Assembly (NCBI GenBank): GCA_017524545.1
Contig: JAFXVN010000051.1
Coordinates: 1 to 39,154, forward strand
Origin: Bacteroidaceae bacterium
GTDB lineage: Bacteria; Bacteroidota; Bacteroidia; Bacteroidales; Bacteroidaceae
DNA length: 39,154 nucleotides
Reading direction: 5' to 3'
The number at the start of each line of letters is the position of its first letter. Position 1 is the first letter of the stretch. The position numbers were made by a program, and so were the translations under genes. Shown here piece after piece: positions 1 to 6,740 of this stretch. Under the pieces are notes generated by a model. That model saw nothing but the letters and a program-made list of their open reading frames with translations, searched no databases and was not told the origin of the DNA.

Positions 1-248
1 GGACGCATCCCCATCCATCGCCGATGAATCTTTACTTACCAGGAGATGTCTCCAGGTAAGACTATCAGGTATTAATCTTTCTTTCGAAAGGCTATCCCCG
101 AGCCATGGGTAGATTGGATACGTGTTACGCACCCGTGCGCCGGTCGCCATCAATTCTAGCAAGCTAGAATCATGCTGCCCCTCGACTTGCATGTGTTAAG
201 CCTGTAGCTAGCGTTCATCCTGAGCCGGGATCAAACTCTTCATCGTTA
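1..248 (-). rRNA. rrs: 16S ribosomal RNA, 5' part (partial)
   Basis: The reverse complement begins AGAGTTTGATC followed by GGCTCAGGATGAACGCTAGC and ACATGCAAGTCGAGGGGCAGC, the conserved 5' end of Bacteroidales 16S rRNA, and runs through V1 and into V2 before the window ends. The mature 5' end is placed at about 248 by comparison with the family and is approximate. The sequence GCACGGGTGCGTAACACGTATCC and the GATGGATGGGGATGCGTCC segment suit Prevotellaceae. The anti-27F site reads GATCCCGGCTCAG where most bacteria have GATC(C/A)TGGCTCAG. Confidence 0.97.
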
Positions 249-569
249 AAGAACTCTATCATTTACCATTTAGTCATTTACCATTTACCATTTGATAGTA
301 ACGGAAACGAATAAAGGGAAACAATTGTCTGTTTTTGGTGACGTGTGACCCGGACTGCTTATCTCTATCCTAATATGGATATTGACGGTTCGCTTCGCGT
401 TCGTTTGCAATACAACGTCGCTTGCGCGACGATGTATATAAACGTTCGCTTGTACTTGTTTCTTGTACTACAATCTCTTGTCTATGTAAATCTTTCAAAG
501 AACTTCCCCGAAGGGGCGCATCCGAACCCTTACCGTCCCGGAGGGGCGGTCTCCTCTCGTTTGCGGGTG
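249..569 (-). other. rRNA operon leader region
   Basis: This is the transcribed spacer between the predicted rRNA promoter and 16S, read on the minus strand. It holds small hairpins such as GTCGC-TTGC-GCGAC (about 418-431) and CCCC-GAA-GGGG (about 507-517), and a heptamer array next to the mature 16S end. Open frames across it (for example 345-737 plus) have no recognisable protein character, so no gene is called. Leader processing and antitermination roles are inferred from position only. Confidence 0.6.
260..294. repeat. Heptamer array (TTTACCA / TGGTAAA)
   Basis: Three to four imperfect 7-bp units of ATTTACC lie within the transcribed rRNA leader, just upstream of mature 16S. The same unit recurs at 13081-13105 and 28065-28140. 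Confidence 0.85.
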
Positions 570-600
570 CAAAGGTACAACAATTCCCGAAACCGGCAAA
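570..600 (-). promoter_or_regulatory. rRNA operon promoter (Bacteroidota -33/-7)
   Basis: On the minus strand the -7 box TACCTTTG lies at 577-570 and the -33 box TTTG at 600-597, with 19 nt between them. This matches the Bacteroidota sigma consensus TTTG-N19-21-TAnnTTTG. It lies about 320 nt upstream of 16S, a normal leader length. Confidence 0.8.
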
Positions 601-868
601 ACATTCCACAACTTTTTTCACAAAAGAATGCACTTTTCTTACCTATACATATTATATATAATACGCGCGTGAAGGAAAAGCCACGTTTCTGCACAGAAAA
701 CACCCCAAAAGTCTTGCATCACGCAATAGTGCCATAACACAAACAATAGCTTTTTTCCATGTTCCGCGACTACAATCGCAGAACGTGGTGCAAAAGCAAC
801 CACGAACTGCACGAATTGGCTACGCCCTTGACTGGCTCAGTGCCGCCGAAGTCTGTGCATGGAAAAAC

Positions 869-931
869 TGTTTCGCACGCGGAAACACCTTGTTTCACGG
901 GCGAAACAAATTGTTTCCACGTGCGAAACAA
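869..931. repeat. Three tandem GTTTC...GAAAC near-palindromes
   Basis: Three consecutive near-palindromes of 19-21 bp (869-887, 890-909, 911-931) each have arms TGTTTC and GAAACA around a 6-8 bp GC-rich core such as CACGTG. They lie between the 3' end of fbp and the rRNA promoter. No T-tract follows, so they do not look like a classical terminator. They could be a protein-binding array or a structured 3' end of the fbp transcript; this is not resolved. Confidence 0.75.
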
Positions 932-976
932 ACCGAAACAACTGGTTGTGGAAGGGGCGAGTTGCGCGTGATTATC

Positions 977-2974
977 CTATCGCTTCGTGTCCTCTTTGAT
1001 GAGACCGTGGCGGTAGGCGTAAAGAAGCTGACGGAGTTCGTTGATTTGCTCCTGCAGCTGGCGGCCCTTGTCGGTGTCGCGGACACGGATGCGACGGCCC
1101 ATCATCTCCACGATTTGCGTGCTGCTCTTGATGTCGGTGCCTTTGGCAACGGCTTCCTGCGTGCTGGTGAAGGGTTCGTGCTGTATGAGCTGGAAGCCCC
1201 GGCTATGATAGACGAGCGTATAGCCCGCGATGCCAGTGGTGCGGTGATAGGCTTTGGCAAAGCCGCCGTCGATGACCATAAGCATACCGTCGGCCTTGAT
1301 GGGGTTTTCCCCTTGGCTGGCATGGACAGGGACGTGGCCGTTGATGATGTGGCGAGGGCCTCCTCCGTTGCCGCCAAAAGAGGGTGGAACGCCGAAGCTG
1401 TCCAGGATGCGTGTGCAGACGGCAGGGTCTTCGCGCAGCTGGTAGTAGGCACCTTTCTCCTCATGGTGTGTGGCCGGGTCGGAGAGGAAGTAGCGTTCGA
1501 AGGTCGTCATGCGGCCTTTGTCGAAGAGCGGGCTGTCGGGGCCGCACCAGAGATACCAGAAGTAGTCGCGTGCCTGGAGACGCTGCTCGCGAGGCGTGTC
1601 GTGCTGGAAGGCAGAGCGCATCTTCATGCCGATGCGGTGCATCAGTTCGCGTCCGCAGTAGGGCGTGCCGTCGAGCATCACCTGCCGCAGGCTGCCGTCG
1701 GGATTGAGGGGGACGGAGGCATGGAAGAGGAGGTTGCTGTTGCAAATGGCGTACATGCAGCCGTGGCTGAAGAGGCAGCGGATGTGCTTCTGCAGCTTCT
1801 CGGAGATGCGGAAGGAGTGGTGCAGGCGTTTCACAAGCTCTTCCTCCTCGGCCGTCAAGCGATAGGGGTCTTTGGGGTCGAGGGTCGGGAAGAAGGTGTC
1901 AAGCATAGGATAGTCCTGTCCGTCGAAGCGATAAGTGCCGTTGGCGAGGTCGATGTTCTCGAGCGTGCCGCGCCGGTCGATGTTCCATTCCGGATGGGCC
2001 TGGATGAGCTGCCCTTCGAGTTTGAACTGAATGACGGAAATGGCCTTGTGCATCTGTGCGATGAGGCGGCTGTTCTTCTCGTCGGCCTTGCTGCGGTCTG
2101 GGGCGCCGATGGGCTGGAAGCGCTGGCAGGGGTCGTCGGCATACGTCTCCATTGCGAAGGTGGCAAGCGGCAGGAGGTTTATGCCATAGCCCTCCTCGAG
2201 CGTGACCATGTTGGCATAGCGCAACGAGAGGCGCAGCACGATGGCGATGCAAGCGTCGCATCCGGCGGCGGCTCCCATCCAGAGCGCGTCGTGGTTGCCC
2301 CACTGGATGTCGAAGTTGTCGCGCGTGAGCAGGTAGTCCATGATGATATGGGCACCCGGTCCACGGTCGAAGATGTCGCCCAGGATGTGAAGCTGGTCGA
2401 TGCTCAACTTATGGATGACATTACAGATGGCAATGATGAAGTTCCGGGCCTGCCCCGTCTGCACGATGGTCTCTATGATGCGCTGGAAGTAGGCCTCCTT
2501 GTCGTCGTCGATGGGGCTTTCGTGCAGCAGTTCCTCGATGATGTAGGCAAACTGTGCAGGCAGAGCCTTGCGCACCTTGCTTCTGGTGTATTTGCTGCTG
2601 ACCGACTGGCAGACCTGTATGAGCTGCAGGAGAGTGCGGGCATAGAAGTCAGAAAGGTCCTCTTCGGTGTTGGCTTCTATCATTTCCAATCGTTTCTCGG
2701 GATAGTAGATGAGGGTGCAGAGGTCCCGCATGACACCTTCGGGCAGCGAGCCGTCGAAGAGGTCGTGCACTTTGCGCTTGATGTTGCCGCTGGCATTGCG
2801 CAGGATGTGGAGGAATGCCTCGTGCTCGCCGTGGATGTCGGCCACAAAATGTTCGGTACCTTTGGGCAGGCTGAGGATGGCCTCGAGGTTTATGATTTCG
2901 GTGCTGGCGCTCTCGCTGTTCGGGAAAGTCTGCGAGAGGAGTTGCAGCAATCGCATGTCTATGTTATTCACCAT
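977..2974 (-). CDS. fbp: Fructose-1,6-bisphosphatase, class III
   Basis: The enzyme hydrolyses fructose-1,6-bisphosphate to fructose-6-phosphate and phosphate, the committed step of gluconeogenesis, in the cytosol. The 665-aa length fits the class III (Firmicutes/Bacteroidota) family. Metallophosphatase motifs are visible in order: DIHGE at 46-50, GDIFDRG at 199-205 and GNHD at 226-229, which supply the metal ligands of the calcineurin-like fold. The start MVNNIDMRLL is preceded by the Na/Pi cotransporter stop only 15 nt away, so the two genes are probably co-transcribed from the promoter near 4712. The start codon ATGGTGAAT partly resembles the local ATGGTAA repeat unit. A long open frame runs antisense to this gene and is not considered coding. 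Confidence 0.95.
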   Translation of the reverse strand: MVNNIDMRLLQLLSQTFPNSESASTEIINLEAILSLPKGTEHFVADIHGEHEAFLHILRNASGNIKRKVHDLFDGSLPEGVMRDLCTLIYYPEKRLEMIEANTEEDLSDFYARTLLQLIQVCQSVSSKYTRSKVRKALPAQFAYIIEELLHESPIDDDKEAYFQRIIETIVQTGQARNFIIAICNVIHKLSIDQLHILGDIFDRGPGAHIIMDYLLTRDNFDIQWGNHDALWMGAAAGCDACIAIVLRLSLRYANMVTLEEGYGINLLPLATFAMETYADDPCQRFQPIGAPDRSKADEKNSRLIAQMHKAISVIQFKLEGQLIQAHPEWNIDRRGTLENIDLANGTYRFDGQDYPMLDTFFPTLDPKDPYRLTAEEEELVKRLHHSFRISEKLQKHIRCLFSHGCMYAICNSNLLFHASVPLNPDGSLRQVMLDGTPYCGRELMHRIGMKMRSAFQHDTPREQRLQARDYFWYLWCGPDSPLFDKGRMTTFERYFLSDPATHHEEKGAYYQLREDPAVCTRILDSFGVPPSFGGNGGGPRHIINGHVPVHASQGENPIKADGMLMVIDGGFAKAYHRTTGIAGYTLVYHSRGFQLIQHEPFTSTQEAVAKGTDIKSSTQIVEMMGRRIRVRDTDKGRQLQEQINELRQLLYAYRHGLIKEDTKR

Positions 2975-2989
2975 TTAGCTGTTTGTTAT

Positions 2990-4666
2990 CTACTTCTTCA
3001 GTCCGGAGCTTTCAATGACATTGATGACGAAGTCGCCCAGCTTCTCGCATTCGGAAATGATGTCCATGTAGAAGACGCCCATCTGATAGTCGTAGAGCTT
3101 GTTGTTGATGTCGATGATATTCTGGTTCTTGAGCTGGTTGCGATAGTTGTTTATCTCGTGCTCGGTGTTATAGTTCCTGTTGAGGTCGATGTGGCGGTGT
3201 TCGCCCTGGACGATGACAAGCTTCATCTCCTCGAGAGCCTCGCCCGTCAGTCCCATCATGTTGTGTATGTGCTGGTACTGCTCTTCGGTGAAGTCCTCGG
3301 TGGCGTATTGACGCTTGCGGCCCATGGTGCGTGCCAGATGGAAGCAGCTGTCGCCGATGCTCTCCAGTTCGGAGCAGACGCGCATCATGCGCTGGATGTC
3401 CACCTTCGATTCTGCGCTGAGCCGGCCTTCGCTCACCTTTGTCAGGTAGTCGGCAATCTCCACTTCCATACGGTCGGTGATGCCCTCGTATTTCTCGATG
3501 CGCGAATAGAGCTTGTTGAAGTCTTCGACCTTGGTGGTATGCAGCAGCTCGCGTGTCATATCGAACATCCTGATGCAGCGTTCCACAAAGACATTGATTT
3601 CCTTCTTCGCCTCGAGGATGGAAAGCTCGGCCGTGGAGAGCAGGCCGCCGCCAATGAACTTGAGGCGCATCTCCTCGTCCTCGCTATCTCCCTCGCGCTG
3701 AGGCACGAGCAGGCAGACAAGCTTCTCCATCGGCCCAATGAACCAAATGAGGATGAGCACATTGCAGACGTTAAAGGCGGTGTGGAAGGCGGCAAGGGCA
3801 GCGTTGAGCGTCACCATATCCTGCCCGTTGGCATAGGGGTCGCAGCCCACCAAGCCACAGACAAAGCCGATGAAGTATTTATAGATGCAGAGCACCCAGA
3901 CCACGCCAAAGAGGTTGAAGATGAGGTGGGCGCGGGCGGCACGCTGGGCCTGTGTGCTTGCACTCATGGCAACGACGTTGGAGGTAATTGTGGTGCCGAT
4001 GTTCTCGCCCATGACGAGGGCGATGCCCATGTCGAGCGGCAGCGCACCCGTAGAGCAGAGCGTCATCGTGATAGCCATGATGGCAGCGGAACTCTGCACG
4101 GCACACGTAAGCAGTCCGCCGACGAAGAGGAACAGGAAGTAGCTGCCATATCCCCATCCCGACAGGCCGGAAAGGAAGTTCAGGAGAGGCTCGTTGTGTC
4201 CGAGGTCCATGTCGAGGGCGTTTGTCTTCAAGGTGGAGAGACCCAGAAGCATCAGTCCCAGTCCCATGAGGAACTCACCGGCATTGATGTTCCTTTTGGT
4301 GTAGATGAGGGCAATGGCTATGACGATGGCGCCATAGACCACCATTCGCATGTCGAAGGAGCCCAGCACCATAATCCATGCCGTAGCCGTCGTGCCGATG
4401 TTGGCGCCCATGATGACGCTGATGGCCTGCGAAAGGGTGAGCAGCCCTGCGCTGACAAAGCTGACCGTCATGACGGTGGTGGCGGTGGAAGACTGGATGG
4501 ATGTTGTGATAAAGGCACCAGTGAGAAGTCCCGTGAAGCGGTTCGTGGTCATGGTGCCAAGGACGCTGCGGAGCTTGCTGCCCGCCATCTTCTGCAATCC
4601 CTCACTCATCACTTTCATGCCGTACATGAGGAGTGCGACGCAGCCAATCAGAATCAAAAATTCCAT
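2990..4666 (-). CDS. Na+/phosphate cotransporter family protein with PhoU-like tail
   Basis: An inner-membrane protein of 558 aa in the NptA/Na-Pi cotransporter II family. Two inverted family repeats are visible: QSSTATT (58-64) with GANIGTT (87-93), and QSSAA (191-195) with GENIGTT (220-226). These QSS and GxNIGTT motifs form the sodium and phosphate site. About eight hydrophobic segments fill residues 1-320. The region from about 340 to 558 is hydrophilic and helical, as in the PhoU-like domain that often ends this family. It sits 15 nt upstream of fbp in the same direction; phosphate uptake next to a phosphatase of sugar phosphates is a plausible pairing but is inferred. Confidence 0.92.
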   Translation of the reverse strand: MEFLILIGCVALLMYGMKVMSEGLQKMAGSKLRSVLGTMTTNRFTGLLTGAFITTSIQSSTATTVMTVSFVSAGLLTLSQAISVIMGANIGTTATAWIMVLGSFDMRMVVYGAIVIAIALIYTKRNINAGEFLMGLGLMLLGLSTLKTNALDMDLGHNEPLLNFLSGLSGWGYGSYFLFLFVGGLLTCAVQSSAAIMAITMTLCSTGALPLDMGIALVMGENIGTTITSNVVAMSASTQAQRAARAHLIFNLFGVVWVLCIYKYFIGFVCGLVGCDPYANGQDMVTLNAALAAFHTAFNVCNVLILIWFIGPMEKLVCLLVPQREGDSEDEEMRLKFIGGGLLSTAELSILEAKKEINVFVERCIRMFDMTRELLHTTKVEDFNKLYSRIEKYEGITDRMEVEIADYLTKVSEGRLSAESKVDIQRMMRVCSELESIGDSCFHLARTMGRKRQYATEDFTEEQYQHIHNMMGLTGEALEEMKLVIVQGEHRHIDLNRNYNTEHEINNYRNQLKNQNIIDINNKLYDYQMGVFYMDIISECEKLGDFVINVIESSGLKK

Positions 4667-4711
4667 ACGTTATGGTTTTGGAAAGGGATGCTTTTCCCTA
4701 CTTTCTGTGTG

Positions 4712-4719
4712 CAAAGATA
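4712..4719 (-). promoter_or_regulatory. Putative -7 box upstream of the Na/Pi cotransporter
   Basis: The minus strand reads TATCTTTG at 4719-4712, about 45 nt upstream of the start at 4666. No clear TTTG lies 19-21 nt upstream; that position is occupied by the GTTGAAA/GTTGGAA heptamer array. Confidence 0.55.
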
Positions 4720-4726
4720 TAAAATC

Positions 4727-4756
4727 TTTCAACTTCCAACTTTCAACTTCCAACTT
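4727..4756. repeat. Heptamer array (TTTCAAC/TTCCAAC)
   Basis: Four 7-bp units alternating TTTCAAC and TTCCAAC lie between rsmA and the Na/Pi cotransporter, directly upstream of the -7 box at 4712. The same unit occurs in the signal-peptide code at 18660-18690. Confidence 0.85.
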
Positions 4757-4764
4757 TTTTGTGC

Positions 4765-5610
4765 TTATCTGTTCATTTCTTCCTGCAAACGCAGTGTCAG
4801 GGCAATGAAATCCTGCACACTGAGTTGCTCGGGGCGCTTCGACATGATGGGGTCGGCAAGCAACTCCTGAAAATCAGGGGCAAGGGGTGAGGGGCAAGGG
4901 GCAGGAGGATTGACAAGGCTCTTTAGCAGGGGCTTGATGTTGTTGCGAAGCGTCTTGCGGCGTTGGTTGAAAGTCGTCTTGACGAGGCGGCGGAAAAGCT
5001 TCTCGTCGCAGCCAAGCGATTCGGTTTTGTTTCTCGTGAGGCGAATGACGGCGCTGCGCACCTTGGGCGGCGGGTTGAAGACGCCGGGTTCCACGGTGAA
5101 GAGGTACTCCACATCATACCAAGCCTGAATGAGTACGCTCAATATGCCGTAGGTCTTGCTGCCAGGGCCTGCCGCGATGCGCTCCGCTACCTCCTTCTGT
5201 ATCATGCCGGTGCAGCAGGGAATCAGTTCTTTATAGTCGAGCATCTTGAAGAAAATCTGACTGGAGATGTTGTAGGGGTAGTTGCCCGTCAGCACGAAAG
5301 GCGAACCGCCGAATGTGCGCTCCAGATGCATCTTCAGGAAATCGTCCTCGATGATGCTGTCTTCCAGCTCAGGATAGTTGCGGCGCAGGTACTCCACACT
5401 CTCATAATCTATCTCCACCACCTTCACCTGCCTCGACTTTCTGACGAGGAACTGTGTCATCACGCCCATGCCCGGTCCGACTTCCAGAATGGGAAGCCCC
5501 GGACAGGCATCCACCGTGTCGGCAATCCTGCCTGCAATGCTCAAATCGGTCAAAAAGTGCTGTCCGAGAAACTTTTTTGGCTTAACAGACTTCCTTAATT
5601 CATAATTCAT
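4765..5610 (-). CDS. rsmA: 16S rRNA (adenine1518/1519-N6)-dimethyltransferase
   Basis: RsmA/KsgA dimethylates two adjacent adenines near the 3' end of 16S rRNA during small-subunit maturation. The protein is 281 aa. KFLGQHFL (13-20) is the usual N-terminus, EVGPGMG (43-49) is the SAM-binding motif I, and NYPYNIS (110-116) is the catalytic N-x-P-Y motif. The C-terminal KRPEQLSVQDFIAL is family typical. Residues 233-246 (NPPAPCPSPLAP) are encoded by a 7-bp repeat array and look like an insertion. The first codons (MNYEL) come from an ATGAATT repeat, so the exact start is uncertain by a few codons. The promoter at 5642-5672 lies just upstream, and the gene is divergent from the UPF0104 protein. 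Confidence 0.95.
   Translation of the reverse strand: MNYELRKSVKPKKFLGQHFLTDLSIAGRIADTVDACPGLPILEVGPGMGVMTQFLVRKSRQVKVVEIDYESVEYLRRNYPELEDSIIEDDFLKMHLERTFGGSPFVLTGNYPYNISSQIFFKMLDYKELIPCCTGMIQKEVAERIAAGPGSKTYGILSVLIQAWYDVEYLFTVEPGVFNPPPKVRSAVIRLTRNKTESLGCDEKLFRRLVKTTFNQRRKTLRNNIKPLLKSLVNPPAPCPSPLAPDFQELLADPIMSKRPEQLSVQDFIALTLRLQEEMNR
4876..4903. repeat. Heptamer array inside rsmA (GCCCCTT-type)
   Basis: Four 7-bp units (GGGGCAA, GGGGTGA, GGGGCAA, GGGGCAG) lie in frame in the C-terminal part of rsmA and encode a proline-rich stretch absent from the usual family pattern. Confidence 0.75.
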
Positions 5611-5621
5611 AATTCATAATT
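5594..5621. repeat. Heptamer array (AATTCAT), left arm
   Basis: Three to four 7-bp units of AATTCAT. They are the inverted copy of the array at 5674-5706 across a ~50-nt spacer that holds the divergent promoters. Confidence 0.85.
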
Positions 5622-5627
5622 TCTTCG

Positions 5628-5635
5628 TATATTTG
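5628..5635 (+). promoter_or_regulatory. Putative -7 box for the UPF0104 gene
   Basis: TATATTTG fits TAnnTTTG and lies 57 nt upstream of the start at 5692. No TTTG lies at the -33 position, which is occupied by the AATTCAT array. Confidence 0.5.
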
Positions 5636-5641
5636 CAGACG

Positions 5642-5672
5642 CAAAGTTACGAATAATTCTCCATTCTGCAAA
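5642..5672 (-). promoter_or_regulatory. rsmA promoter (-33/-7)
   Basis: On the minus strand TAACTTTG (5649-5642) is preceded by TTTG (5672-5669) with 19 nt between them. The predicted transcript would start about 25 nt before the rsmA ATG. Confidence 0.75.
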
Positions 5673-5673
5673 C

Positions 5674-5706
5674 AATTATGAATTGTGAATTATGAATTAT
5701 GAATTA
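5674..5706. repeat. Heptamer array (ATGAATT), right arm
   Basis: Four units of ATGAATT/GTGAATT at 7-bp spacing. The last ones supply the ATG and first codons of the gene at 5692. Confidence 0.85.
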
Positions 5707-6675
5707 AAAGCGCTCAAGGTCGCTGTGCCATTGGCCTTGGCTGCAGGCATACTGTGGTGGATGTACAGGGGCATTCGGTGGGAGGAGTTCGAAGATGCCC
5801 TTTCGCACAAGATGTCGTGGACGTGGATGCTGCTGAGTATGCCCTTCGGTGTGGCGGCACAGGTGCTGCGGGCCATGCGCTGGCGACAGGTTTTGGCTCC
5901 CACGGGCGAACGTCCAAGGCTATCCACTTGCATCCATGCCGTCTTCCTGAGCTATGCGAGCAGCCTCGTCGTGCCGCGTGTGGGCGAAGTGCTGCGCTGC
6001 GGCGTACTGAAAAAGTATGAGGGCACGAACTTCAGCTGCCTCGTCGGCACGGTTGTCACCGAGAGGATTATCGACACGCTGCTCATTCTGGTGCTCTCCT
6101 TTCTGACGTTCCTGACGCAGATACCTGTCTTCCTAACCTTTTTCCATCGCACAGGCGTGTCGCTTGGCAGCATGCTTGGCACATTCTCGCTGACGGGCTG
6201 GATGGTTACGGCTGTTTGCGGGCTGTTTGCCCTGCTGTGCATTGTGCTGCTGACCCGCCGTTTCCACTTCTTCTCGCGGACAAAGTCCGTGCTCTCCGAC
6301 CTCTCGAACGGCCTGCTCTCCGTGCGCGACGTGAAGCAACCAGTGCTCTTTGCCTTCTACTCTATCGGCATTTGGGCGTGCTACTTCCTGCACTTCTACC
6401 TCACCTTCTTCTGTTTCGACTTCACCGCAGGGCTTGGTCCTCTGGCCGCCCTTGTTGCCTTCGTCGTCGGCACCTTTGCCGTCTTGGTACCCACACCCAA
6501 TGGTGCCGGCTCCTGGCACTTTGCCGTGAAGACCGTCCTTGTGCTCTATGGTGTGGAGCAGACGGCAGGAGCCCTGTTTGTCCTCATCGTCCATACACTG
6601 CAAACCCTGCTTGTGGTCTTGCTCGGTGTCTGGTCGCTACTTGCATTATCTTTTCGCAGAAATCCTTGCAGATAA
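5692..6675 (+). CDS. UPF0104 / lysylphosphatidylglycerol synthase TM-domain family membrane protein
   Basis: An integral inner-membrane protein of 327 aa with about eight hydrophobic segments. It matches the TM region of the AglD/MprF-like family (PF03706), with the typical blocks AMRWRQVL (about 61-68), PRVGEVLRC (about 101-109) and PTPNGAGSWHFAV near residue 272. The catalytic LPG synthase domain of full MprF is missing, so it is more likely a lipid flippase-like or uncharacterised transport protein than an aminoacyl transferase. The start ATG lies inside the ATGAATT array, so ATG codons occur in every frame nearby. It precedes sppA by 65 nt with a separate promoter between them. Confidence 0.85.
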   Translation: MNYELKALKVAVPLALAAGILWWMYRGIRWEEFEDALSHKMSWTWMLLSMPFGVAAQVLRAMRWRQVLAPTGERPRLSTCIHAVFLSYASSLVVPRVGEVLRCGVLKKYEGTNFSCLVGTVVTERIIDTLLILVLSFLTFLTQIPVFLTFFHRTGVSLGSMLGTFSLTGWMVTAVCGLFALLCIVLLTRRFHFFSRTKSVLSDLSNGLLSVRDVKQPVLFAFYSIGIWACYFLHFYLTFFCFDFTAGLGPLAALVAFVVGTFAVLVPTPNGAGSWHFAVKTVLVLYGVEQTAGALFVLIVHTLQTLLVVLLGVWSLLALSFRRNPCR

Positions 6676-6696
6676 ACGAAAGAAATACTATCTTTG
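6665..6696 (+). promoter_or_regulatory. sppA promoter (-33/-7)
   Basis: TATCTTTG at 6689-6696 is preceded 20 nt upstream by CTTG (6665-6668), one base from TTTG. It lies 45 nt before the sppA start and overlaps the 3' end of the UPF0104 gene. Confidence 0.6.
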
Positions 6697-6740
6697 CCAT
6701 CAAAATCATAAAAGAATATAGTAACTAACACAATACGAAC

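Noticed and set aside
345-737. Plus-strand 130-aa frame in the rRNA leader
   Set aside because: Lies in the rRNA promoter and leader, wrong strand, no motif, low-complexity content.
785-4870. A 1361-aa open frame on the plus strand across fbp, the Na/Pi cotransporter and part of rsmA
   Set aside because: Antisense to three well-recognised genes; composition is that of complementary codons in GC-rich DNA, with no domain or signal. The length is caused by codon bias.
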